Below the pieces are notes generated by a model, which did not search any database, was not told the DNA's origin, and saw nothing but the letters and a program-made list of their open reading frames with translations. The position numbers were made by a program, and so were the translations under genes. A stretch of 64,000 bases of DNA from Kordiimonadaceae bacterium UBA4441 (GTDB taxonomy: Bacteria; Pseudomonadota; Alphaproteobacteria; Sphingomonadales; Emcibacteraceae), in the NCBI GenBank assembly GCA_002390425.1, contig DGPL01000050.1, positions 1 to 64,000 of the forward strand, given 5' to 3'. Shown one piece after another: positions 17,643-27,300 of the stretch. Position 1 is the first letter of the stretch; every line of letters starts with the position of its first letter.

Positions 17643-18398
17643 ATGGTAAAAAAAGTTACTGCTGCCCTCATCATTATTGGTGATGAAATCTTATCCGGCC
17701 GAACCAAAGACGCGAATTTAAATCATTTAGCCAAATGGTTAGGAAGCATGGGCGTTATTTTAGATGAAGTCCGCGTCATTCCCGATGTCGCTGAACGTAT
17801 TCAGAAAACGGTAAATGAATATCGTGCTACTTTTAATTATGTGTTTACGACGGGAGGTATCGGACCCACACATGATGACATTACAGCTGAAAATGTAGCG
17901 CGTGCATTTGGTGTTGATTTTTTATTGAATGAAGAGGCAAAGAAGCTACTTGAAGATAAAATGGGAAAAGAAAATATGACGCCAGAACGTTTAAGAATGG
18001 CAATGATCCCTGATGGCGCAACCTTAATTAAAAACCCTGTTAGTGCAGCACCGGGCTTTCAAATGGGAAATGTATTTGTGCTCGCTGGAATTCCAGCAGT
18101 TATGCAAAGCATGTTGCAAGACTTAGAAGATCGTATTACAGGTGGGCCAAAAATTACATCAAAATCAATACATGTTTTTCATGGAGAAAGTAAATTCGCA
18201 AATATCCTTTCTGAAGTAGAGACGACTTTTGAACATTTAACTATTGGTAGTTATCCTTTTTATAAAGAAGAGGCTTATGGTGCTACATTCGTTATTCGAT
18301 CAGCAATTGAAGAAAATGTTGATCAAGCACTAAATAGTTTAAAAGAAAAAATCATTGGATTGGGATACGAATATTTTGCTGGAGAAGCTCCAAAGTAA
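17643..18398 (+). CDS. CinA N-terminal/MoaB-type molybdopterin-binding domain protein
   Basis: A 251-residue stand-alone COG1058 protein. The MoaB/MogA-like fold is marked by AALIIIGDEILSGRTKDANL, then VFTTGGIGPTHDDITAENVARAF and a later APGFQMGNVFVLAGIP. The C-terminal nicotinamide amidase domain of full CinA is absent. The family includes pyrophosphatases acting on nucleotide-like substrates, but the exact substrate cannot be read. I start at ATG 17643. An in-frame TTG at 17631 would add four residues. Confidence 0.85.
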   Translation: MVKKVTAALIIIGDEILSGRTKDANLNHLAKWLGSMGVILDEVRVIPDVAERIQKTVNEYRATFNYVFTTGGIGPTHDDITAENVARAFGVDFLLNEEAKKLLEDKMGKENMTPERLRMAMIPDGATLIKNPVSAAPGFQMGNVFVLAGIPAVMQSMLQDLEDRITGGPKITSKSIHVFHGESKFANILSEVETTFEHLTIGSYPFYKEEAYGATFVIRSAIEENVDQALNSLKEKIIGLGYEYFAGEAPK

Positions 18399-18552
18399 AA
18401 TCAATTTCGCCGAGTCTTTACTTTTTTGATGAAATCTTGAAGAAAATTGCCAAAAAAGACAAAAAAAATGAAAAAAATGAAAACTGGTGGTTCCATTCGT
18501 TAAAATAATGTGGCATACCCTTTTATCGATTTACCAATCACGTTTCAATTGT

Positions 18553-18639
18553 GCGCTCGTGGTGAAATTGGTAAACACAGCAGACTTAAAATCTGCCGCC
18601 TTCACGGGCTTGCCGGTTCAAGTCCGGCCGAGCGCACCA
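18553..18639 (+). tRNA. tRNA-Leu (anticodon TAA)
   Basis: An 87-base class II tRNA: acceptor GCGCTCG with CGAGCGC, anticodon arm GCAGA/TCTGC around the loop CTTAAAA (anticodon TAA at 18587-18589), a long variable arm (CGCCTTCACGGGCTT region), T arm GCCGG-TTCAAGT-CCGGC, discriminator A and an encoded CCA. It reads UUA and UUG. Confidence 0.97.
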
Positions 18640-18989
18640 CCTACCTTAACTAATTGAAATAAAACAATAAAATATCTTTTTATGTGCTCTTTAAGCCAAT
18701 TGTTAATTAGACAATGGTTTTAATTATGATTTCGTGAACTATATGCGATGCATTTTTTTCTAGAAAATTTTTATTGTTCAAATTTTAGAAAAATTAATAT
18801 GAAGATTGTAGAATTGTTAAGAATTTTTAATGTTTTAATTGAATTGATATATTGAACTCTCTAAAATATAAAGATTTTTAGATTTTGTTAACCTTATCGT
18901 TTTAGACTTTGTTAGTAAAAAATATAAGAAAATAATAACATTACGTAAAATTGCAGTAAGCAAAAAGCGTAGGGATTAGTTGGAAAGTT
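18640..18989. other. 350-base AT-rich intergenic region
   Basis: No ORF with coding character and no RNA gene is visible. The first part contains an imperfect hairpin, CCAATTGT-TAATTAG-ACAATGG, followed by TTTT near 18696-18722, which could end the tRNA-Leu transcript. The remainder is A/T tracts leading to the first DUF2336 gene. A TTAACC element at 18888-18893 recalls half of a CtrA site but lacks the second half. Confidence 0.6.
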
Positions 18990-20111
18990 ATGAACGAGAA
19001 TCTTTCATCAGCAGGCTTGATCAAACTGGCTCAGGATAGCACCAAAGGGTCTAAAGAAGCCCTTATGGAAAATATCACTGATATGTTCCTATCTCCTGAT
19101 GGGCGTTTGAATGATCATGAACGCGTTTTGATGAACGATATAATGGTTAAACTTCTTAAGAACGTTGAAAAGAAAATCCGTAAAGGATTATCTGAGAGAT
19201 TAGCCGAATCTGATGAGATTTCTATTGAACTAGTGACTATGCTTGCAAATGATCACATTGAGGTTGCAAGACCAGTTTTAGAGAAAAGTGCACTTTTAAA
19301 AGATGAAGATCTTGTTGAAACGATTCGCAATAGAACGGATTCTCATCGTTTATCAATTGCCATACGTGAACATGTAAGTGAAACTGTTTCTGATGAACTG
19401 ATTGAACATGGAAACGAAGATGTTATTGAAGCTCTAATTCAAAATTCAAATGCCGAACTTTCAAAAGCATCCATGGATTATTTAGTACAAGTATCGCGAT
19501 CAGTAGACCGATTCCAAGAACCACTGCTTAATCGAAACGATCTTTCATTTGAACTTGCACATAAAATGTATTGGTGGGTTTCAGCTGCACTTCGCCGAAA
19601 AATTGTCGCGGAATTTGATATTGATGAAACCTTACTGGATGATGCATTAGAAGATGCAACCAAGGAAGTCATTGAAAAACATAATGAAAAAGAAGGGGTC
19701 ATGGAAAAGGCAATCCTTCTGGTCAAAAATTTGGATAGCCAAAGAAAATTAAATTTTGATTTTGTTGTTACCTCTCTTAGGCAGCAAAAAATTAATGTTG
19801 CTGTAGCAGCACTTGCTGAGTTGAGCGGACTTGGTGTAAAAATAATATGGCGAGTGATAAGAGAAAAGAATGATGAAGAACTTGCTGTAATTTCAAGAGC
19901 GATAGGATTAGAGAAGAGCCAATTTTCAACGATGTTTCTTTTGATCCTGCAAGCCAACAGTGGACCAAAAGCAAGATCGACATCAATCTTGAATACGATG
20001 TTAAATTTATATGATAGAATAAAACCAGATAATGCAAAGGCGGCCGTAAAATATTGGCAACGCGATTATCATTATCAGGAAGCACAAATGTTATTACAGG
20101 ACGCATGCTAA
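18990..20111 (+). CDS. DUF2336 domain protein, copy 1
   Basis: A 373-residue, almost wholly helical cytosolic protein of the alphaproteobacterial DUF2336 family, whose function is unknown. Repeated helix pairs look HEAT-like: ERLAESDEISIELVTMLAND, IEVARPVLEKSALLKDEDLV, IRNRTDSHRLSIAIREHV and DVIEALIQNSNAELSKASMD. The central motif RNDLSFELAHKMYWWVSAALR matches copy 2 (REDLPKDIAARMYSWISMSLK). It is followed by a PAS histidine kinase on the same strand, which suggests a signalling role by association. Confidence 0.85.
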   Translation: MNENLSSAGLIKLAQDSTKGSKEALMENITDMFLSPDGRLNDHERVLMNDIMVKLLKNVEKKIRKGLSERLAESDEISIELVTMLANDHIEVARPVLEKSALLKDEDLVETIRNRTDSHRLSIAIREHVSETVSDELIEHGNEDVIEALIQNSNAELSKASMDYLVQVSRSVDRFQEPLLNRNDLSFELAHKMYWWVSAALRRKIVAEFDIDETLLDDALEDATKEVIEKHNEKEGVMEKAILLVKNLDSQRKLNFDFVVTSLRQQKINVAVAALAELSGLGVKIIWRVIREKNDEELAVISRAIGLEKSQFSTMFLLILQANSGPKARSTSILNTMLNLYDRIKPDNAKAAVKYWQRDYHYQEAQMLLQDAC

Positions 20112-20284
20112 GCCAAACCATGCTCCACACATTACTGGGATAGGAAAGTAAAGTGCAAAACAAGAATAATATAACGAACAAAACGATCATACCGTTGTAA
20201 ATCGTCGAGAAGCTTAGGGCGGAAAAGCTTGTCAAAAATCAGCTTGAAAGAAGCGATAACCCAACAGTAAAAGATCAAATTCAT

Positions 20285-21826
20285 ATGCTTCTGGCAAAAA
20301 TGAAGTTCGATGAAAATGTTCCTCTTTATGTTTCTACTATCAAAGGTGAATTGGTGTTTGTTAATGATGGCTATCGTGCGCTTGTGAGTGATAGTGAATC
20401 GATAAACGGCATGGTGCATCATCCGCGCGGCGAATATACTCTCCCGGCTAGCCTTTTATCAATTTTAAACGAAGTACAGTTAACGCGTAGTAGCGTAACG
20501 GTAGAAGAAACAATACATATTCATGGTAATATGCGTCAGTATCGTTCTCGTCATTTCCCTATTTGTGACGATCAAGGGTATGTCATCGCGATTGGTGGAA
20601 CATATACGGATTGTACTGAACAATATAAAGCGAGTAACTCAGAAGACGCGAGTATTACTGAACAACGCTATCGTGACTTTGCGCGTGCAACGTCAGACTG
20701 GTATTGGGAAGTTGATAAATCATTTAACCTCACATATTTGTCGAACCGTTTTACAGCGATCACTGGTGTGCCATCATTCTTGATGATGGGTAAGCGTCTT
20801 GATGATGTCGGAAATCTTTTAGAGGGATTTGAAGGTGGCGAAGTTAAATGTACATCATTTATGAAAAAGAATGCCCCCTTTAGGGATCAACTTATGGTCT
20901 TAAAAGATCAAGATGATGAGAATATCTATATTTATCTAAGCGGTGTGCCATTATTTGATGTTCAATCCGGTGAGTTCCAAGGATTTAGGGGGGCAGGAAC
21001 CGATGTTACCGATAGCCATAAATCGAAAGTTAAAGCAGAAAAAGTTCAAAAAACACTTAATGAAACACTTAACGATTTAAAAGATAAACGTGCAAAATTA
21101 GATGTGGCCACAAAGCAAGCTGAGGAAGCACTTGAAGCCAAGGGAGATTTTCTTGCGGCTATGAGCCACGAATTAAGAACACCACTTAACGCAATCATTG
21201 GGTTTGCTGAAACCATGACAATGCAAGCATTTGGTGAACTTAATGACCAATATATTTCTTACAGTAACGACATCATGAATGCCGGCCGACATTTGCTTCA
21301 TCTTATTAATGATATTCTTGATGTTGCTGTGCTTGAAAGTGGGAAAATCCAACTTGAAACAGAAGACGTATCACTGCGAGAAGTAGTGGAAACAGCACGT
21401 AATATGGTTGTGATTAACGCAGATAAAAAAGAAATTGATATCAGTGAATTAAGTATAACTGATGATATAAATATTTATGCTGATACGCGCCGCATTACTC
21501 AAGTATTCGTAAACCTAATGAGCAATGCTGTGAAATTTACGCCGGAAGGTAGTAAAATTGGTATTAGAACGAAATTGTTTGCTGAGAATGTCATCGCTGT
21601 AAGTGTTTGGGACACAGGTATCGGAATATCACCAGAACAACAAGACCTTGTATTTGAAAAATTCCATCAAGACCGCGGTCATATTTATGCGAGAAAAGAA
21701 GAAGGTACCGGACTTGGATTACATATTTCAAAGCACCTCGCACGCCAAATGGGTGGAGATGTGATCTTGAAAAGTGAAGTCGGTGAGGGATCTGAATTTA
21801 CGGTGTTAATCCCGCTTACTAAATAA
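20285..21826 (+). CDS. cytosolic PAS-domain sensor histidine kinase
   Basis: A hybrid-free sensor kinase of 513 residues without membrane segments: a PAS-like region at about residues 8-115, a second PAS/PAC at about 120-255 (YRDFARATSDWYWEVDKSF, GFRGAGTDVTD) and a coiled coil at about 255-285. HisKA follows with phospho-acceptor H295 in MSHELRTPLNAIIGFAE, then HATPase_c with VFVNLMSNAVKFTPEG, WDTGIGISPEQQ and EGTGLGLHISKHLARQMGGD. No response regulator is adjacent. The same frame continues upstream to a GTG at 20153 with an AGGAAAG site, but a TAA at 20198-20200 interrupts it, so the annotated ATG may be a secondary start. Confidence 0.92.
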   Translation: MLLAKMKFDENVPLYVSTIKGELVFVNDGYRALVSDSESINGMVHHPRGEYTLPASLLSILNEVQLTRSSVTVEETIHIHGNMRQYRSRHFPICDDQGYVIAIGGTYTDCTEQYKASNSEDASITEQRYRDFARATSDWYWEVDKSFNLTYLSNRFTAITGVPSFLMMGKRLDDVGNLLEGFEGGEVKCTSFMKKNAPFRDQLMVLKDQDDENIYIYLSGVPLFDVQSGEFQGFRGAGTDVTDSHKSKVKAEKVQKTLNETLNDLKDKRAKLDVATKQAEEALEAKGDFLAAMSHELRTPLNAIIGFAETMTMQAFGELNDQYISYSNDIMNAGRHLLHLINDILDVAVLESGKIQLETEDVSLREVVETARNMVVINADKKEIDISELSITDDINIYADTRRITQVFVNLMSNAVKFTPEGSKIGIRTKLFAENVIAVSVWDTGIGISPEQQDLVFEKFHQDRGHIYARKEEGTGLGLHISKHLARQMGGDVILKSEVGEGSEFTVLIPLTK

Positions 21827-21827
21827 T

Positions 21828-22601
21828 TCAGCTAATAAACTGTTCATTTAGAATACGTTCTTCAAGTGTATGTTCTTTATCAAATAAAAGCTTTTTAGAA
21901 TGTGACGTATCTTGCTCAACGGATACTGTTCTTACGTTACGCACTTCGATAGTATCAGCTACCGCACTTACTGGCCTTTTGTTTGGATCACATGCTTCGA
22001 ATACAACTTTTGCACTTTGTGAAAGAAGTGCTCCACGCCAACGGCGTGGTCGAAATGCGCTTATGGGCGTAAGGGCAAGAATATTTGCATGCATTGGTAT
22101 AATTGGACCATGAGCAGATAGGTTATAAGCAGTACTTCCAGCAGGTGTAGAAAGCAAGACACCATCGCAAACGAGCTCTTCTAATCTAAGTTTGTCGTCG
22201 ATATATATTTTGATTTTTGCCGCTTGGCGTGTTTCTCTTAATAATGAAATTTCATTAAATGCGATTGCATCCGTTTTGTTACCATCAATATCGATGGCTT
22301 CCATCCTAAGAGGATGCAGTTGGAAAGGAATGGCTTTGGATACACGCTCCAGAAGATTATCCGTATCATATTGATTAAGAAGAAAGCCAACTGTACCTAA
22401 ATTCATTCCGAAAATAGGTTTATTTACTTCAATCAGTTCATGAAATAAATGTAGCATATAACCGTCACCACCAAGGGCGACAATGACGTCAGCTTTGTTA
22501 ATATCTACAAAATCATATAATTTTCGAAGTGCTGAAGCGGATTCTACAGCAAGTTCATTGTGGCTATTCACCAAAGCAAGTTTAATGTCAGTTTTCGACA
22601 T
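21828..22601 (-). CDS. nadK: NAD kinase
   Basis: ATP-dependent kinase that makes NADP from NAD. The 257-residue protein has the signature IVALGGDGYMLHLFHEL (GGDG at residues 44-47), GMNLGTVGFLLNQ, FNEISLLRETRQAAKIKI and the catalytic-loop segment CDGVLLSTPAGSTAYNLSAHGPI. The stop is one base from that of the convergent histidine kinase gene. Its placement between two DUF2336 genes is shared with some alphaproteobacteria, but a functional tie is not shown. Confidence 0.95.
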   Translation of the reverse strand: MSKTDIKLALVNSHNELAVESASALRKLYDFVDINKADVIVALGGDGYMLHLFHELIEVNKPIFGMNLGTVGFLLNQYDTDNLLERVSKAIPFQLHPLRMEAIDIDGNKTDAIAFNEISLLRETRQAAKIKIYIDDKLRLEELVCDGVLLSTPAGSTAYNLSAHGPIIPMHANILALTPISAFRPRRWRGALLSQSAKVVFEACDPNKRPVSAVADTIEVRNVRTVSVEQDTSHSKKLLFDKEHTLEERILNEQFIS

Positions 22602-22631
22602 AATACGCCAATCTTAGAAATTAATACAGGA

Positions 22632-23747
22632 TTAGAATATAGGCGTGCGAGCGGAATCTTCAACCCATTTGTGTAAAATGAGTTTAGCGCGCTGCTCGTT
22701 TGTGTTCACAAATTGATTATATGTATGCTTGATTTCTTCTTTACTTAGCTCGGTATCCATCATTTTTGCTTCACGGGTTAAGCGAAAAATAGTTAGAAAA
22801 ACCGATTTATCAATGCGTGCAGCGCAACAAGCAATAGCCAGGGCAGCTGGACCACGATCATATAAAATATTACACATGATTTCATCAGGAATATTTAAGA
22901 TTTCTGCAAAAGCAAGTTCAAATAGGCATGTATTTCCTTGACGCAGACTTTTCATCAAAAAAGAAATGTGTAGTTTGTCTGCTTTTTTAAGCTTAGATAT
23001 TAGAGCGACTTCAGGTTCAATATTAGGACTTGAAAGGTCATCTTCTTCTTTTAACTCATTGATGCTTTCTTCAAGGACACCTTCAAGCTCATCAGCATCA
23101 AAGTCATGAATTTTAAGAAGCTCGCTCTTAAGCGACATGGATATCCAACTATACATGCGTGCTGCGATGTCTTTTGGTAAATCTTCGCGTCTTACGAGTG
23201 GCGGTTGAAGGACTTCTCTGACTTTCGCTTTTTCGATAATTTTTTCAATCGTGTCATTGTCAATCTTTGCTTCTTGATTTGTCAGAAGCGTCACAATTAC
23301 ATTATCATCGTTTGTACTCACTAATTCTCTGCAGACATCAGCAGATAGCATTTTACGTGACGCAATGCTCATTTGATGTTGGCGAGATCGACGTTGAATA
23401 ATTTTTATAAGATCTTTATCTGTAAGAAGAGTGTTCTGAATAAGAATAGGGTTTGCGACTTCAATTTCATCATTAGCAAGCAGTATAATAAGTTCAGCAG
23501 GAACATCAGAACGATCAGCAAGTTTTAATGATAATTTTTTACGAATATTTATTTCAATATCTGAAATAATCGTGCTCAGAATGTCCATCATCAAGTCAAT
23601 TTCAGTAACTGAAATTTGTTGATGTTGGGCTTCGATTAAATCCGTAATACCATCAAATAATTCCGCTCGAGCTTCTTTGCTACTATTGTGAGCTAGAACC
23701 ATTAATTTCGCGATTTCTTCGCCGGTTGAATTCTCTGTTTCACTCAT
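22632..23747 (-). CDS. DUF2336 domain protein, copy 2
   Basis: A 371-residue paralogue of the protein at 18990-20111, on the opposite strand. The two align over most of their length (LSLKLADRSDVPAELIILLAND against LSERLAESDEISIELVTMLAND, and REDLPKDIAARMYSWIS against RNDLSFELAHKMYWWVS) but are clearly diverged, so the duplication is old. An acidic linker at about residues 232-250 (ESINELKEEDDLSSPNIEPE) is specific to this copy. It is cytosolic with no catalytic motif recognised, and lies 30 bases upstream of nadK on the same strand, so the two are probably co-transcribed. Confidence 0.85.
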   Translation of the reverse strand: MSETENSTGEEIAKLMVLAHNSSKEARAELFDGITDLIEAQHQQISVTEIDLMMDILSTIISDIEINIRKKLSLKLADRSDVPAELIILLANDEIEVANPILIQNTLLTDKDLIKIIQRRSRQHQMSIASRKMLSADVCRELVSTNDDNVIVTLLTNQEAKIDNDTIEKIIEKAKVREVLQPPLVRREDLPKDIAARMYSWISMSLKSELLKIHDFDADELEGVLEESINELKEEDDLSSPNIEPEVALISKLKKADKLHISFLMKSLRQGNTCLFELAFAEILNIPDEIMCNILYDRGPAALAIACCAARIDKSVFLTIFRLTREAKMMDTELSKEEIKHTYNQFVNTNEQRAKLILHKWVEDSARTPIF

Positions 23748-23903
23748 TGTTTACACACCAGATAACCTCATTTATTTCCACATAAATTGAAGGCTTTTAA
23801 AGTCTTTTTTATTCTTATGGAAAACTATAAAGGTAAAAGGTTAAGAAAATACATCTTTTCAAAATAAAATAGAAAAAAGTTATATAATTATAAAAAGTTC
23901 AGA

Positions 23904-24317
23904 TTATTCAATAATGTCTAGTGCTGTATCTTCTATTTCAGAGAGAGTTCTTAAGACGGCAGCATTCGCTTTGTATGCGTTTTTAGCTTTAATAAGCTCT
24001 GAAAATTCAATGGCTGGTTCAATATTTGGAATATTAACAAAACTCTCTTCATTGGAAACGGGATTATCAGGACTAAAAACGGTTAAAGAAGAAGGACTTA
24101 CAGGCACGCGCGTTGCCGTCACTCCGCCATTTTTAAGTGAAGAATTGACCGTTTTTTGCGGAACATATGCTCGAGATGCCTGTAACGTAGCCGTATTACG
24201 GTCACCTCCTACAGGTAAAGACGTATTATATGCATTCGCGATATTATTTGCGGCCGTATTGGCGCGCGTCGACGCTGCAAGTAATCCAGATAGACTTGTG
24301 TTAATTCCATTTATCAT
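23904..24317 (-). CDS. FlgC-like flagellar rod-family protein
   Basis: A 137-residue protein with the two ends of a flagellar rod/hook protein: the N-terminal Flg_bb_rod motif LSGLLAASTRANTAANNIANAYN and the C-terminal helix EFSELIKAKNAYKANAAVLRTL. Length equals that of FlgC, but the middle is unusual (ARAYVPQKTV-type and PVSPSSLTVFSP segments) and no flgB or fliE is near. It is probably an axial-rod paralogue rather than the main FlgC. There is no clear ribosome site. A TATAAT box at 24324-24329 lies right before the ATG, so the message may be leaderless. Confidence 0.75.
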   Translation of the reverse strand: MINGINTSLSGLLAASTRANTAANNIANAYNTSLPVGGDRNTATLQASRAYVPQKTVNSSLKNGGVTATRVPVSPSSLTVFSPDNPVSNEESFVNIPNIEPAIEFSELIKAKNAYKANAAVLRTLSEIEDTALDIIE

Positions 24318-24323
24318 GCGAAA

Positions 24324-24329
24324 ATTATA
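24324..24329 (-). promoter_or_regulatory. candidate -10 box immediately before the FlgC-like start codon
   Basis: On the minus strand TATAAT is followed by six bases and then the ATG at 24317. The predicted transcription start would fall on or next to the start codon. No convincing -35 is visible 17 bases upstream. A short inverted repeat, CTAATC...GATTAG, lies just beyond it at about 24339-24362. Confidence 0.3.
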
Positions 24330-24370
24330 TACTGCACTTTCTAATCATTAATTAAGGATTAGGAAAAATT

Positions 24371-27300
24371 TTAACTATTAGGGGTTTTATTAGCGATTTT
24401 TGCCAGTGCTTTTGAAAGGTTTAATGAACCGAGTAATCTATTTTCAACTTTCGACCACTTTCGAACATAAACCAATTTATGATCTGGACGTAATTTTGTC
24501 ACCGAGCCTTGTTTAGTTAGAAAATCGATCAAGCCAGGTGGATTTGGGAACTTCGAATTTCTAAAAGAAATAATTGCACCCTTTGGGCCTGTCTCAATTT
24601 TTTCTATACATGCAATTTTACAATATTGTTTAATTTCTATAACTTTTAATAAGTGCTCGACTTCTTCTGGTAATGACCCAAATCGATCAATTAATTCTCC
24701 ACCAAAAGCATCGATATCATTTCTATTTTTCAACTCAGCAATTCTTCTATAAAGGGACATTCTTAGATTTAAATCTTTAACGAAGCGTTCAGGTATCATA
24801 ACAGATGCACCCACATTTATTTGAGGGGACCATGCTCCTTCTGCATCATCATCATTGGCAGAAGATTTCGCCTGAACGACTGCCTCTTCGAGCATTTGTT
24901 GATAAAGTTCAATACCAACCTCTTTGATATGCCCGGATTGCTCATCGCCTAATAAATTACCCGCGCCACGTATATCAAGATCGTGACTAGCAAGTGTAAA
25001 ACCCGCGCCTAACGTATCGAGTGTTTGTAGTACATTTAATCTTTTTTCAGCTTGTGGCGTAGGAATGCGTCTTGGTGGTAAGGTCAAATAAGCATAGGCG
25101 CGAACTTTAGACCGGCCAACCCGGCCACGTAATTGATAAAGTTGTGCAAGACCGTAATTATCAGCACGATGAATAATCATCGTATTTGCCGTTGGAATAT
25201 CAAGGCCGCTTTCAACAATAGTCGTAGAAAGAAGGACATCATATGCACCATCATAAAAAGCATTCATAATATCTTCAATTTGCCCGGGTGACATTTGCCC
25301 ATGTGCCATAACAACTTTTACTTCTGGGACGGTTTCTTTTAAAAATTCATGAATTTCTTTAAGGTCAGAAATCCGGGGGCAAACATAAAAACTTTGTCCA
25401 CCACGGTAATGTTCACGAAGAAGCGCTTCACGAATAACCAAATCATCCATCGGTAGAACAAATGTTCTCACTGCTAATCTGTCAACAGGAGGAGTAGCAA
25501 TGAGACTAAGGCCTTGAATACCGCTCATGGCAAGCTGTAATGTCCTTGGAATTGGTGTCGCAGTTAATGTTAAAACATGAACATTGCTCTTTAATTTTTT
25601 CAATTGTTCTTTATGACCAACACCAAAATGTTGTTCTTCATCAATAATGAGAAGGCCTAAATTATTAAAATTGATCGTTTTCCCAAGTACAGCATGAGTG
25701 CCTACAACAATTTCACAATCACCTTTTGATAACTCTTCTTTTGTAAGTTTTTGTTCTTTTGCCGTTACTAACCGTGATAAGTGGCCAACTTTAATATTAA
25801 ATCCGCGAAAGCGTTCTAAAAAAGTTTTATAATGTTGTCGCGCAAGCAAGGTGGTGGGGGCGACAATCGCGACTTGGAAGCCTTCCATAACGGCAAGAAA
25901 TGCCGTTCTTAAGGCGACTTCCGTTTTACCGAACCCAACATCGCCGCAAATCAATCGATCCATAGGGCGACCACTAGAAAGGTCTTCTATTACATCGCCT
26001 ATAGCATTTAATTGATCATCTGTTTCTGAATAAGGGAAACGTGCGCAAAATTCGTTATATAAACCATCAGCGGGTTTTATAACTTCCCCTTTACGTAGGG
26101 CACGCTCTGCAGCAACTTTTATTAATTCATCCGCCATTTCTCGGATACGTTTTTTAAGTTTAGCTTTGCGGCCTTGCCATGCTAGACCACCAAGCTTATC
26201 GAGTTTTCCGTCACTGTCTTCGTTACCGTACCGGCTTAAAACTTCAATATTTTCAACGGGAACGTAAAGTTTATCACCACCATGATAAGTGAGAAGAACG
26301 CAATCATGTGCGGCTCCACCAACATCAATTGTTTTAAGTCCAACATATCGACCAATACCATGGTCCATATGGATCACTAGATCCCCCGGCGTTAATGCGG
26401 AAGCTTCAGAAATAAAGTTTTCTGCTTTGCGCGTGCGTCTAACTTTTCTAATAAGTCTATCACCAAGAATATCTTGCTCGGAAATAATCGCGAACTTATC
26501 AGTTTCAAAACCATGCTCTAGCGGTAAAATTATAAGACCGATCGTATCACGGGGTAGCCGCTTTGCACTTTTCCAACTGTCTAATAACTTATAGCGCGAC
26601 ATTCCATGATCATTTAGCACTGCACTTAGGCGGTCACGTGCACCGATACTATAACTTGCGAGATATATTTTCTTGCCCGCTTCTTGTTTCGCAACGATAT
26701 GCTTTCTAAGCGCGTCATAAATATTGATTTTTTTATCATTACGTTCCGGTGCAAAATTGCGACCTTGTGACCCTTTATAAGAACGGGTGTTTTTAGCGGG
26801 TGGTACTTCAAATGGGTTAAACTGATGAAAATTTAATTGATCAGAATAATCGTTCCATTCAGCCGCACTCATAAATAACTGTTCCGGCGGAACTGGTTTA
26901 TAAGGAGCGATTGTATCTGTTTTATTAGGGGCTTCTGAATAGGCGGTTTTACGAGATAGATAATAATCGGATATAGCACTTAAGCGTGTTTCTAAGGCTT
27001 CGGTACTGAGATTATCCATTGTAATTAAAGGTGCATTTAGATAATCGAAAATAGTTTCAAGTTTCTCATGAAAAAACGGCAACCAATGTTCCATACCAGC
27101 ATGTTTGCGGCCATCTGTTACGGCTTCATAAAGAGGGTCATTGCCACGTGCAGGGCCAAATTCGGTGACATATTTGCGTCTGAAGCAACTTATTGATTTA
27201 TCATCAAGAAAAATTTCCCCCATTGGAACAAGCTTAATACCGTCTATCTTGGTGTCGGTCCTTTGGCTAACAGGGTCAAATAACTTTATTGTATCAACCT

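Noticed and set aside
18880..18910. Possible CtrA binding site (TTAACC followed by an AT-rich half)
   Set aside because: The second TTAA half is missing at the 7-base spacing, and the region is so AT-rich that single halves are expected by chance.
20132..20422. A minus-strand frame in the gap before the histidine kinase
   Set aside because: It overlaps the kinase gene's coding strand and has no motif; the gap is better explained by the interrupted plus-strand reading frame.
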